47,875 nt of DNA from Pseudomonadota bacterium (GTDB lineage: Bacteria; Desulfobacterota; Binatia; Binatales; Binataceae): the NCBI GenBank assembly GCA_021323675.1, contig JAJPKP010000074.1, positions 1 to 47,875 of the forward strand. The letters are read 5' to 3'. The notes below the pieces were generated by a model. It did no database searches. It saw nothing but the letters and a program-made list of their open reading frames with translations, and was not told where the DNA came from. Below are positions 37,375 through 45,684 of this stretch, one piece after another. Made by a program: the position numbers and the translations under genes. Each line of letters begins with the position of its first letter. The first letter of the stretch is position 1.

Positions 37375-38742
37375 ATGTCTTCAACCAGCAGCATTTCCGT
37401 TCCAGGCTTCGCGCCGAACACTCCCGAGCCCGCTTTTCGCACACGCGCATGGCGCTTTGCCAATGTGGCGTGGCTGGCGGCGCGGATTTATGCCGGATAC
37501 AAAGCGATCCAGTTCTGGACTCGGTTTGTGTCGGACCGCAATCGGGAAGCGCTGTACCGCCGTCAGGATCTGCGAGCCGCGCGCGCGATGTACGCGACGG
37601 CCGTACGTCTTGAAGGACTGCTGATAAAAGCCTCGCAGTTTATCGCGACTCGCGCGGACATTCTTCCCGATGAATGGGTTTCCACGCTGGCCGGCCTTCA
37701 CGATCGGGTTCCTCCGCGCCCCTTTGCGGTAATCCGCGACCAGATCGAAGGCGAGTTGAAGCGTCCCCTGGCAGCGGTGTTCGCGCATTTCGAGCCCGTG
37801 CCGATAGCGTCCGCTTCTCTCGCACAGGTGCATGCCGCACGGCTGCACGACGGGCGGCGATGCGCGGTCAAGGTGCAGTACCCGGGAATTGAAGGAATCG
37901 TGCGCGCCGACCTGCGCAATATGATGCTCGTCCTGAAGTGGCTCGCCTGGCTGGAGCGCGATTTCGATTTCCAGATCGTGGCGCGCGAGGTCATGAAGTA
38001 CATCCCAATGGAGCTGGACTTCGAACACGAGGCGGACAATGCCAGAACTATCAGGAAAAACTTTGCGGGATGCGACGATGTAGTGGTTCCGCAGGTATAT
38101 CGCGAGTTCACCTCTCGCCGGGTGCTCACGATGGAGCTGGTGGACGGGATCAAAGTGAGCGATGTCGCCGCGCTGGACCGGGCCGGTATTGACAAGCGCG
38201 CCGTCGCGCAAAAGTTGATCGATCGGTTCTGCGATATGATTCTGCGCGACGGGTTTTTCCACGCTGACCCGCATCCCGGAAATATCCTGGTGCAGCCGGG
38301 TCCGAGACTCGTGCTTCTCGACTTCGGCCTGGCCAAGGACTTTCCCGCCAACGTGCGCGAGGGGATGGTTCGCCTGACGTTTGCGATCCTGATTTCCGAT
38401 CGCGCGGCGATCATCCGGGCGTTTACCGAACTCGGTTTTCGGACCCGGGATGGTTCCCCTGAGACGCTGCTTGCGCTGGCCGACCTGTTCCTGGGTCAGA
38501 CGCTGCGGCGAAACAAGGCGTACGCGGACCAGGAGTTGGTGGAAAAATTCTCCGACGAACTTCCCCGCGCCCTGCGCGCCAATCCGATCGTCGAGGTGCC
38601 CGGCGATGTCCTGCTCGTCAACCGAGTGATGGGTCTCCTGAGCGGGTTGGGCAAAACCCTCGACTCGCAGGTCAACCTGTTCGCGACGTTGATGCCGTAT
38701 GCGCAGCGGCTGGTTGCTCCGCAGGCGGCCACTTCCGCCTGA
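37375..38742 (+). CDS. ABC1/UbiB family atypical kinase
   Basis: A 455-residue UbiB/ADCK-type protein kinase-like ATPase, a family needed for ubiquinone or other isoprenoid-lipid handling. It has LLIKASQFIATRADILPDEW at 81-100 where the family has KxGQ (here KASQ, Gly to Ser), the Ala-rich-loop equivalent ASASLAQVHAA, the AVKVQYPG Lys, ELDFEHEADN, HADPHPGNIL and DFG in LLDFGLAKD. ATG 37375 is chosen; the in-frame extension to 37054 crosses the terminator. No C-terminal membrane helix is clear. Confidence 0.88.
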   Translation: MSSTSSISVPGFAPNTPEPAFRTRAWRFANVAWLAARIYAGYKAIQFWTRFVSDRNREALYRRQDLRAARAMYATAVRLEGLLIKASQFIATRADILPDEWVSTLAGLHDRVPPRPFAVIRDQIEGELKRPLAAVFAHFEPVPIASASLAQVHAARLHDGRRCAVKVQYPGIEGIVRADLRNMMLVLKWLAWLERDFDFQIVAREVMKYIPMELDFEHEADNARTIRKNFAGCDDVVVPQVYREFTSRRVLTMELVDGIKVSDVAALDRAGIDKRAVAQKLIDRFCDMILRDGFFHADPHPGNILVQPGPRLVLLDFGLAKDFPANVREGMVRLTFAILISDRAAIIRAFTELGFRTRDGSPETLLALADLFLGQTLRRNKAYADQELVEKFSDELPRALRANPIVEVPGDVLLVNRVMGLLSGLGKTLDSQVNLFATLMPYAQRLVAPQAATSA

Positions 38743-38805
38743 GGGGCGACAACTTCCTTTCATCATTCCGCCCAGTCGTGCCATCCTTTCGAGAATAATG
38801 ATCAG

Positions 38806-38829
38806 GCCCGCGACGTTAGTGTCGCGGGC
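38806..38829 (+). promoter_or_regulatory. perfect nine-base hairpin before a ribosome binding site
   Basis: GCCCGCGAC and GTCGCGGGC enclose a GTTAGT loop, ending 6 bases before AAGGGAG, the ribosome binding site of the next gene. There is no T-run, so it is more likely a translation-control hairpin or an operator than a terminator. Confidence 0.45.
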
Positions 38830-38845
38830 GGCCAAGGGAGCCCCT

Positions 38846-40024
38846 ATGTCTGAAAAGCGTGAACAACTCGCCGGCCTCGCCCGGGAACTGGCAGCGGAAT
38901 TCGCCACTCGCGCCGCGCAGCACGATCGCGAAAACTCATTTCCGGTCGAAAACATCGAAAAGCTCAAGGAGACCGGCTATACGGCCCTGCTTATCCCGGA
39001 GAAGCACGGCGGCTTGGGCGCCGACCTCGAAGACTACGTTCTGTGCCAGGAGCAGCTCGCCCAGGGATGCGGCGCGACCGCAATCGCCATCAACATGCAT
39101 CTGTTTGGCCTTGGAAGCATGGTGGAGCGCGCGACTGGACGTCCGGAGGAGGCGCTCTTCTTTGAGACGATCGGCCGCGGAAAGCAGATCATGGGAGGCG
39201 GAATCAGCGAACCCGAGACCGGAGGAGAATGGGGATCCTTCGCGACCAAGGCGCGTCGCGACGGCGAATTCTACGTCCTCAATGGGCGAAAGACGTTTAC
39301 GAGCCTCTCGCCTGTCATCGACCTGTTCATGGTGATGGCCACGCTGGAAGGTTCGACCCCGCCGGCTGCCGCGACCTTTGTAATTCCGCGCGGCACCCCG
39401 GGGCTTGAACTGGTCGAAACCTGGGACGCGATGGGGATGCGAGCGACGGCGAGCCACGACATGGTGATCAAGGATGTACGCGTGCCGGCGGTCGCGATGT
39501 CGGAATCGCGTCCGGTTGGCCCGATTGACAGCCAGGGAATCTCGCTGTTCGCGTGGTTCAGCCTCTCGGTCGCGGCGGTTTACACCGGGATCGCGATTGC
39601 GGCGCTCCGGTTCACGCGCGAGTTTACGGGACGCTATAAGCCGCTTACCCTGCCCCGCCCGATAAAATATCTGCCCGGAATCCAGTTCGCGGTCGCCGAA
39701 GCGGAGGCGCTTATCGCCCAATCGCGCGCCCTCTACCAGAGCGTCGCGCGAGAATACCTCTCCAATCGAGATGCGTTTCAGGGCGAGGCGGGCCTGGCAC
39801 GGCTGGTGACGGCAAAATATGTCGGGACCAACAACGCGCTGCGCGCGGTCGATCAATGCATGGAAGCCGTCGGCGCGCACGGGTTTCTCAAGAAATTTCC
39901 GATGGAGCGTTACTATCGCGACGTGCGCGCCGGAGTGAACCATCCCCTGTCGAACGCTCGCGCCCGCGAACTTCTCGGCAAGGCCTCGCTGGGCATCAGT
40001 CTCACCGAGACGCCACGATGGTAG
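38846..40024 (+). CDS. acyl-CoA dehydrogenase-like flavoprotein
   Basis: A 392-residue protein with the acyl-CoA dehydrogenase fold: GGGISEPETGGEWG for the middle-domain loop and FVLNGRKTF-like FYVLNGRKTF. The C-terminus (MERYYRDVRAGVNHPLSNAR) lacks the IYEGTxEIQ motif with the catalytic Glu, as in the related monooxygenase and unclassified branches. It may therefore be an oxidase or monooxygenase-like member with reduced flavin, or use another base. ATG 38846 has a good AAGGGAG site. Confidence 0.85.
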   Translation: MSEKREQLAGLARELAAEFATRAAQHDRENSFPVENIEKLKETGYTALLIPEKHGGLGADLEDYVLCQEQLAQGCGATAIAINMHLFGLGSMVERATGRPEEALFFETIGRGKQIMGGGISEPETGGEWGSFATKARRDGEFYVLNGRKTFTSLSPVIDLFMVMATLEGSTPPAAATFVIPRGTPGLELVETWDAMGMRATASHDMVIKDVRVPAVAMSESRPVGPIDSQGISLFAWFSLSVAAVYTGIAIAALRFTREFTGRYKPLTLPRPIKYLPGIQFAVAEAEALIAQSRALYQSVAREYLSNRDAFQGEAGLARLVTAKYVGTNNALRAVDQCMEAVGAHGFLKKFPMERYYRDVRAGVNHPLSNARARELLGKASLGISLTETPRW

Positions 40025-40225
40025 GACGGAAACGGCGGCGCTGGACAAGCGCGCGCACTGAACGTGGCACGGGAAGCGTGGCGTTTCGCACAACCTTTCC
40101 CTGCTGAAGATCGGAGCGGACGTCGCTAGACATGGGAGAGGCGAGACAAAAACTCGCCCCCTGTCGATTGATCAACGTCGTGCGCTTTCAATGAATAACG
40201 TTCCTGTCCTATCGTCGTAGAATCC

Positions 40226-41059
40226 GTGGCGAATGAGATTGAAAACGTAGCCCTGCGCGCGGCGCGCGCCGCGGGCCGAATACATTTGAAACGGCTGAGC
40301 CGCATCAATATCAGCCGCAAGTCCAACTCGATCGACCTGGTCACAGAGGCGGACCGCGAGTCGGAAGCCGCGATAATTGAGACGATTCATCGCGCTTTTC
40401 CCACGCACGCGATCCTGGCGGAGGAAAGCGGTGCGAGCATCCACCAGTCCGACCATCAGTGGATTATCGACCCGCTCGACGGCACCACCAATTTCGCTCA
40501 CGGTTTTCCGCAGTTCTGCGTGTCCATCGCGTATCAGCATCGCGGACGCACCGAGTTCGGCGTCATCTACGATGCGCTCAAGAAGGAGTGCTTTACGGCT
40601 CGCCGTGACCATGGCGCGCGGCTCAACAACAAAGCGATTCACGTGAGCACGACGGATTCGCTGGGCACCTCGCTGCTTGCCACCGGTTTTCCATACGATC
40701 GGCGCGAACGCAGGCGCTTTTATCTGTGTTTCTGGGAAGCGTTCATGATGCGCACGCAGGGGGTGCGCCGCACGGGAGCTGCCGCTCTCGACCTCGCATA
40801 TGTCGCATCCAGCCGCACCGACGGCTTCTGGGAATTCGGGCTGAAAGCCTGGGACGTGGCGGCGGGCGCACTGCTGGTGGAAGAAGCGGGCGGGCGCGTC
40901 AGCAACATGGATGGATCGGCGCTCGACATCCACGGCGGCAACATCATTGCCACCAACCGCCGCATCCATGCGCAGATGGTCACCACGATTGAAGAGGTCC
41001 GTCCCGAAGCCGAACGCCGCCACGCGGAAATGCTGCGCGAATCGCACGCCGCGGCATAG
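40226..41059 (+). CDS. suhB: inositol monophosphatase family protein
   Basis: A 277-residue metal-dependent phosphatase. EADRESE and AEES are first-metal ligands, IIDPLDGTTNFAHGFP is the signature with the catalytic Asp residues, and LKAWDVAAGALLVEEAGG is the C-terminal motif. It hydrolyses myo-inositol phosphates or related sugar phosphates; SuhB-like proteins also act in rRNA antitermination. The start is GTG 40226. The 201 bp before it hold a six-base stem (GGCGAG/CTCGCC, 40139-40157) and no clear promoter. Confidence 0.93.
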   Translation: MANEIENVALRAARAAGRIHLKRLSRINISRKSNSIDLVTEADRESEAAIIETIHRAFPTHAILAEESGASIHQSDHQWIIDPLDGTTNFAHGFPQFCVSIAYQHRGRTEFGVIYDALKKECFTARRDHGARLNNKAIHVSTTDSLGTSLLATGFPYDRRERRRFYLCFWEAFMMRTQGVRRTGAAALDLAYVASSRTDGFWEFGLKAWDVAAGALLVEEAGGRVSNMDGSALDIHGGNIIATNRRIHAQMVTTIEEVRPEAERRHAEMLRESHAAA

Positions 41060-41337
41060 CTGAAGCCCGTTCACACTTCTTGCCGGCACGGGCGGTCGCT
41101 GGATCGCAAGGATCGTCCAAACCGCTCGATTGGCGCCAAGGCGCAATTCGCAACCATCAACCGAGACCGCACTCGCGATGGCGCGTGAAGCCTTGAGTAC
41201 GTAGCAGCGCCAGGTGTCAGAAAAAATTTCAAAAGGCCCCCGACGCGGCGCTACGATCCAGTTGCCGATCTTCATCGGCGTTTCCGTCGAAACCAGGGAC
41301 AGGTTCCCGCTGCCCGCATCCGCTTTCGGGTCCGCCG
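41060..41337. other. 278-bp intergenic region
   Basis: No gene is recognised. A perfect 10-bp palindrome TTGGCGCCAA lies at 41130-41139. A short overlapping reading frame from 41214 is out of frame with the acyltransferase and has no family features. Confidence 0.3.
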
Positions 41338-42558
41338 TTGCGAAAGAGTCATCACCGCTACGTACCCGCATTCGATGGACTTCGCGGTGTGGCGATCCTG
41401 CCGGTGATGCTGCTGCACGTGGGCGCCACGGTTCTTCCCAAGGGCCGGCTTCTCTTCGAGCTGACGCGTGGATGGTACGGCGTCGACCTCTTTTTTGTTT
41501 TGAGCGGCTTCCTGATCACGTGGATCCTTTCCGGCGAATTAGAGGCGACGGGAACGATTGACCTGAAGCGCTTCTACAGCCGTCGCGTGCTGCGGCTCGG
41601 TCCTGCCTATACTTCGATGCTGATTGCGGTGCTGGCGGGCGCCATCCTGCTTCGCCGGCCGGAAGTCGCCAGGGTTCCGAAGGTCATCCCGGCGCTCGTG
41701 ACCTATACCTACAACTATCAAATCGCGTTGAACGGGCCGCATTTCGACGTTCTCGTCGCGTTGTGGTCGCTGTGCGTCGAGGAACAATTCTATCTGCTGT
41801 GGCCGATGGTTTTGCGGCGCATCGGACTGAAGCGGGCGCTCCCCTTCTCTCTTGGCGCGATCGCAAGCCTGGCGGCATATCGCGCGGCGCTGTATTGCTG
41901 GCTCAACTGGGGGCATCTTGCGGCCCCATCGCCGAATTCCTCGGTTTGGATCTACTTCGCCACCGACACCAGGATCGGAGTGATCCTGATGGGATGCGCC
42001 GCCGCGCTCTCGCTGCGGCATCGTTGCGCCCTGCGAATGTGGCGCTGGATCCGCAAGTCGCGCATCGCGCCGGAGACAGCGGTCGTGCTGACCTCCCTTG
42101 TCGTTGTCTTCGTGACGGGAGGAGCTCCCTCGAGTGGTTCATGGCGCAGCGCCACGTTCGGCTACACACTGGATGCCGGCGTAACGGCCGTGATGATTGG
42201 CGCGGTCTTCATCCGGCCCGCGTCGATAGCGGCTCGCGCGCTCTCATGGAGTCCGCTGGTGGCGCTTGGGAGAATTTCGTATGGGGTGTATCTATTTCAC
42301 GGCCCGATTGCGTGGCTTCTAATCCATGAAATTCCCGCGCCGGCCTGGTCCGCGATCGCATCGGGATTTTCCGTCGAGGTAGCGAACGCGGCATCGATCG
42401 CGCTTCCACAAGCGTCCTTGTCGATCGAGCCGGCGACTGCGGAATTCGGCGTAGCCTCCGCGATGGTGGTGATCCTCACTTCGGTCGCGGCGGGATTGCA
42501 CTATCGCTATGTCGAGCGCTGGTTTCTGGCGAGGCGAGCATCGCGGCCCGTGGCCTGA
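41338..42558 (+). CDS. membrane acyltransferase, acyltransferase-3 (OafA/YrhL) family
   Basis: A 406-residue integral membrane protein with about ten helices, transferring acetyl or other acyl groups to surface sugars or lipids. FDGLRGVAILPVMLLHVG has the conserved His of helix one, WYGVDLFFVLSGFLITWIL is the family signature, and FYSRRVLRLGPAY and SLCVEEQFYLLWP follow. The start is TTG 41338, putting YVPAFDGLRG at the usual distance from the N-terminus. No SGNH domain is attached. The target molecule is unknown. Confidence 0.9.
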   Translation: MRKSHHRYVPAFDGLRGVAILPVMLLHVGATVLPKGRLLFELTRGWYGVDLFFVLSGFLITWILSGELEATGTIDLKRFYSRRVLRLGPAYTSMLIAVLAGAILLRRPEVARVPKVIPALVTYTYNYQIALNGPHFDVLVALWSLCVEEQFYLLWPMVLRRIGLKRALPFSLGAIASLAAYRAALYCWLNWGHLAAPSPNSSVWIYFATDTRIGVILMGCAAALSLRHRCALRMWRWIRKSRIAPETAVVLTSLVVVFVTGGAPSSGSWRSATFGYTLDAGVTAVMIGAVFIRPASIAARALSWSPLVALGRISYGVYLFHGPIAWLLIHEIPAPAWSAIASGFSVEVANAASIALPQASLSIEPATAEFGVASAMVVILTSVAAGLHYRYVERWFLARRASRPVA

Positions 42559-42570
42559 AGGGCTCCTCGC

Positions 42571-42597
42571 TTGTCCGGATACGAACCCTGATATATT
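42571..42597 (+). promoter_or_regulatory. candidate tRNA promoter
   Basis: TTGTCC at 42571 and TATATT at 42592 with a 15-bp spacer (16 if the -35 is read one base earlier), placed about 20 bases before the tRNA. Confidence 0.4.
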
Positions 42598-42618
42598 GAT
42601 GAAGTCCGCCAACGGCAC

Positions 42619-42693
42619 GCCCCGGTAGTGAAAAGGACATCACGGAGGTCTCCGGAACCTCAAGTCCGGGTTCGATTCCCGGCCGGGGCACCA
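42619..42693 (+). tRNA. tRNA-Arg (CCG)
   Basis: Full cloverleaf: acceptor GCCCCGG/CCGGGGC, D-stem GTGA/TCAC with GG in an eight-base loop, anticodon stem GAGGT/ACCTC with loop CTCCGGA (anticodon CCG), a four-base variable region, T-stem CCGGG/CCCGG with TTCGATT, discriminator A and encoded CCA. It reads the Arg codon CGG. Confidence 0.95.
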
Positions 42694-42951
42694 GAGTTTC
42701 CTGGCGTGGGACGCGATTTTGTCCAGCCTGCTCGAGGTCCGCCCTGAGTGGCTTTTAGCGCACGTGTGAGGCCTTATTAGGAGAGGCGTGGCGGTGATAG
42801 CCATATTTAGCCATACGATTTGAATTGAGGTCACCAATTTCCATCAAGCGGCTATCCTAGACACTCGCTTGACCAGCCTGAATACTTATGTCTGAAATTA
42901 CGTCTCAAAAGGCATCGTGTTCGTCCAAAAACTTTAAAAAGGAACGGTGAA
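42694..42951. other. AT-richer region downstream of tRNA-Arg
   Basis: 258 bp, visibly richer in A and T than the surroundings, without a recognisable gene. TTGACC at 42869 and TGAAAT at 42893 (18-bp spacer) are a possible promoter for the next gene. I see no repeat of the tRNA 3-prime end that would mark an att site. Confidence 0.35.
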
Positions 42952-43398
42952 ATGAAAGGGATCGTCGTCGCGCTCGCTGCTTCATCCATGCTCCTGGTCC
43001 TGGGCCTCGTCCCTTTGGCTCACGCGCAGGACGCTGAGGCGGCCAAGTCCAAGTCCAAGAATCCTCCCCCGGTGAATGTCGCGGGAGCCTGGTCGGGTAC
43101 CGACACGAGTTCCGACGGGGGCGGCCCGATGACGCTGGACATCAACCAGAGCGGCAAGAAGCTTCGGGGCACATTCAGCGTCACGACCGGTGACCAGAAT
43201 CCCACGGGAACGGTGAACGGGACTATCAACGGCGACGCGATTCATGCCACTTTTCACGCGACCGGTGGCACCAAGCACAATTGCACCGCCGAGGTTGTTG
43301 CAACGGTGGATGGTAGCGCGATGACCGGAAGTTTCGTCGTTCACGGAAACAAGCAGCATTGTAAAGGCCAGGGACAGTTCAACCTCACCAAGCAATAA
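42952..43398 (+). CDS. small exported protein, unknown
   Basis: A 148-residue protein with a signal peptide ending LAHAQ (about residue 25) and a Lys/Ser/Pro linker. A beta-rich domain has repeating strand-and-Gly patterns (GAWSGTDTS, KLRGTFSVTTG, GTVNGTINGDAIHATF, GSAMTGSFVVHG) and two cysteines (HNCTAE, QHCKGQ) suited to a disulfide. The pattern resembles small periplasmic beta-barrel domains, but no family is assigned. AGGAACGG precedes the ATG and a strong terminator follows, so it is a single-gene unit. Confidence 0.75.
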   Translation: MKGIVVALAASSMLLVLGLVPLAHAQDAEAAKSKSKNPPPVNVAGAWSGTDTSSDGGGPMTLDINQSGKKLRGTFSVTTGDQNPTGTVNGTINGDAIHATFHATGGTKHNCTAEVVATVDGSAMTGSFVVHGNKQHCKGQGQFNLTKQ

Positions 43399-43405
43399 GC
43401 CCTCG

Positions 43406-43446
43406 CGGCAGCGTCCGCACGCAAGCGGACGCCGCCGTTTTCTTCT
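43406..43446 (+). terminator. rho-independent terminator
   Basis: GCGTCCGC and GCGGACGC form an eight-pair stem with an ACGCAA loop, extended by CGGC/GCCG beyond a mismatch, then TTTTCTTCT. It ends the transcript of the small exported protein 8 bp after its stop. Confidence 0.85.
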
Positions 43447-43560
43447 CCATCTGACGGCAACCCAAGTTGCGGCGGCAGCCGTCGCTCAAAGCTCCGAGAT
43501 TACAATTCGCGCTTAGATCGTCGGTCCCCGCGCGGGGGGCTCGATACCGGTCGCGCGTTC

Positions 43561-43618
43561 TTGACAAGGGTCGTGGGCCGGCGTATCAAACCATTTGGAT
43601 ATTTAACTGACCGGTTAA
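43561..43618 (+). promoter_or_regulatory. sigma-70-type promoter with palindromic operator
   Basis: TTGACA at 43561, a 17-bp spacer and TATCAA at 43584 predict a start near 43596. Immediately downstream, TTAACTGACCGGTTAA (43603-43618) has TTAAC/GTTAA arms and an ACCGGT core, like TetR-family operators. A repressor bound there would block the start. Confidence 0.5.
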
Positions 43619-43711
43619 GATATGCCCCCGTGGTTCTCTGGCCGCGGGCGTGCCGCGATTCGAAAGCTCGTGGCGACCTTCAGCCGAAAAGTAGAAGCAG
43701 GGGATCACAAA

Positions 43712-44248
43712 ATGCTCCCGGAAGACAAAGCTGGACCGGATTTATCCGACCGTACGCTCGTGATCACGCGCACTTTCGACGCGCCGCGTGAACTGGTCTT
43801 CGATACATTCACCGATCCACGGCATCTGGCGAGGTGGTGGGGGCCAAAGGGCTGCGCGATTGTCTCATGCGAAGCGACTCCTGTGGTTGGAGGCACATGG
43901 CGAATTACGATGCGGACGCCCAGGGTGCTTCCGCAGTTCGTCAATCGCTTCCCGAGCAGCACTGAACCGGCGGCCCACGATATTCCCTGGATTATCGAGA
44001 AACAGAGAGGCGTATATCGGGAAGTCGAAAGGCCGGATCGCCTTGTGTTCTCCTATATTTTCGAAGACGATGCCGGCCACCCGCTGCATCAGACCGTGGT
44101 TACAATAACCTTCACGGACGAAGGCGGCCAGACCCGATTGACGCTGCGTCAGTCAATTTTCGAAAACGTTTCAGTCCGCGACGACCATGTGCGCGGATGG
44201 ACGCAGGCACTCGATCGTCTTGGCGAGCATTTGATGCCGGCCAGTTAG
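43712..44248 (+). CDS. SRPBCC (AHSA1/CalC-type) domain protein
   Basis: A 178-residue protein with the START-like helix-grip fold. ITRTFDAPRELVFDTFTDPRHLARWWGPKG is split here into ITRTFDAPRELVFDTF and HLARWWGPKG, both hallmarks of the AHSA1 group; GGTWRITMRTP and RLTLRQSIF follow. These proteins bind hydrophobic ligands; bacterial functions are mostly unknown. ATG 43712 has AGGGGAT before it; an in-frame ATG at 43622 would add 30 basic residues and abut the operator. The serine hydrolase gene follows after 51 bp. Confidence 0.85.
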   Translation: MLPEDKAGPDLSDRTLVITRTFDAPRELVFDTFTDPRHLARWWGPKGCAIVSCEATPVVGGTWRITMRTPRVLPQFVNRFPSSTEPAAHDIPWIIEKQRGVYREVERPDRLVFSYIFEDDAGHPLHQTVVTITFTDEGGQTRLTLRQSIFENVSVRDDHVRGWTQALDRLGEHLMPAS

Positions 44249-44299
44249 CCGTAAGCCACTTCGCTTACGCAGGTAAAAATCGATTTCAGGAGTACAGGG

Positions 44300-45505
44300 A
44301 TGAGCGATCAGTCCTCTCCCCTGCGCATACAACGGATGCGCGCCGTGCTTGCCGGATACATCGATCGCGGCGAGATACCGGGGCTTGTAGCGCTGATAAG
44401 CCGGGGTGATGAAGTACACGTCGAGACGCTGGGGGCGCTCGCTTTCGGCGGCTCACCCATGTCGCGAGACGCGATATTCCGCATCGCGTCGATGACAAAG
44501 CCCGTCGCCGCCGCAGCCGCGATGATCCTGGTCGAGGAATGCCGGCTCAGACTGGACGATCCGATCGACGACCTCTTGCCCGAGCTCTCCGATCGCAAGG
44601 TGCTGCGGCGTCCGGATGCCGTGCTGGACGATGTTGTTCCGGCGAAGCGCGCGATCACTCTGCGCGATCTTCTCACCTTCCGATGGGGATTCGGCGCCGT
44701 GATGGTGTGGCCACCGGTTTATCCGATCCAGAAGGCCATGGAAGCCGCCGGATTGATGCCGGGGCCAAATTCGGTCGATCTTACCCCGGATGAATTCATG
44801 AAACGCCTTGGCGCTCTACCTCTTGTCTATCAGCCGGGCGAGAGATGGCTTTATCATACCGGCTCGGAGGTCCTGGGCGTCCTCATCGCCCGCGCCTCGG
44901 GGATGAGCTTCGCCGATTTTCTTCGCGAGCGCATTTTTGAGCCACTCGAAATGAAGGACACCGCCTTCTTCGTCCCGGCCGCGAAGCGAAATCGCTTCGC
45001 AACCACCTACATGCGCGATCCGGCGACGAATGACCTCAAAATCCACGACGATCCCAACACGGGCCGCTGGAGCAACCCGCCCGCGTTTGCTTCGGGCGGC
45101 GGCGGGCTCGTATCCACCGCCGATGATTACTTTGCTTTCTGCCGGATGATGCTGGGTAAAGGCATCTACAAGCGCGAGCGTATTCTTTCGCCCGCCTCGG
45201 TGGCGCTCATGACGATGGACCACCTGACGGAAGGGCAAAAGCAAGGATCGGAGTTATTCTTCGGCGACGGCAATGGCGGGTTCAAAGCCGGGTGGGGCTT
45301 CGGCATGGGCGTCGATACAGCCAAAGCGGATCTGTTCTCTTCGCCCGGCAGGTTCGGTTGGGTTGGCGGCACCGGCACCACCGGCTACTCGGATCCGTCG
45401 GCGGGCCTCGTTGGCATACTCCTTACCCAACGGATGATGGAATCGCCCGTGTTGCCGCGTGTCATGACGGACTTCTGGACTCTCGCCTATCAAGCAATCG
45501 AGTAA
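44300..45505 (+). CDS. serine hydrolase, class C beta-lactamase family
   Basis: A 401-residue penicillin-binding-protein-like hydrolase of the family VIII esterase/EstB type. IASMTK carries Ser64 and Lys67 (SxxK). The second motif reads YHTGS in place of YxN, and the KTG equivalent is in WVGGTGTTGY. SGGGGLVSTADDYFAFCRMML is the usual C-terminal helix region. There is no signal peptide, so it is cytoplasmic and probably an esterase rather than a beta-lactamase. AGGAG precedes the ATG. Confidence 0.88.
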   Translation: MSDQSSPLRIQRMRAVLAGYIDRGEIPGLVALISRGDEVHVETLGALAFGGSPMSRDAIFRIASMTKPVAAAAAMILVEECRLRLDDPIDDLLPELSDRKVLRRPDAVLDDVVPAKRAITLRDLLTFRWGFGAVMVWPPVYPIQKAMEAAGLMPGPNSVDLTPDEFMKRLGALPLVYQPGERWLYHTGSEVLGVLIARASGMSFADFLRERIFEPLEMKDTAFFVPAAKRNRFATTYMRDPATNDLKIHDDPNTGRWSNPPAFASGGGGLVSTADDYFAFCRMMLGKGIYKRERILSPASVALMTMDHLTEGQKQGSELFFGDGNGGFKAGWGFGMGVDTAKADLFSSPGRFGWVGGTGTTGYSDPSAGLVGILLTQRMMESPVLPRVMTDFWTLAYQAIE

Positions 45506-45684
45506 CTGAAGCCGATTGTTGACGTTGCCTGTTTAACCGGCGACGCAGCCAGAGGCGGAAATCCTTGCGCAGAGCCGCTTGTGCCTTGCGCCAAATGGAA
45601 AAAGCCTCTTACGTAACAATTGTGGGCTAGGTTCGCCTGCGCCTGGCCGCCCCGCGGGCAACATCAAACTCAGGAGAAGCTCCG

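Noticed and set aside
37381..38967. 528-codon minus-strand reading frame
   Set aside because: Antisense to the ABC1 kinase, whose motifs are all intact on the plus strand; the shadow is low-complexity and rich in Arg, His and Gln.
40139..40157. GGCGAG/CTCGCC stem before the inositol monophosphatase gene
   Set aside because: Only six pairs with an A-rich loop and no T-run; expected by chance in GC-rich DNA.
42476..42691. Minus-strand reading frame starting MPRPGIEPGL
   Set aside because: This is the well-known false translation of a tRNA gene (RPGIEPG), covering tRNA-Arg.
42640..42837. 65-codon minus-strand frame next to the tRNA, considered as an integrase remnant
   Set aside because: It has no integrase catalytic residues and its C-terminal part is again tRNA sequence.
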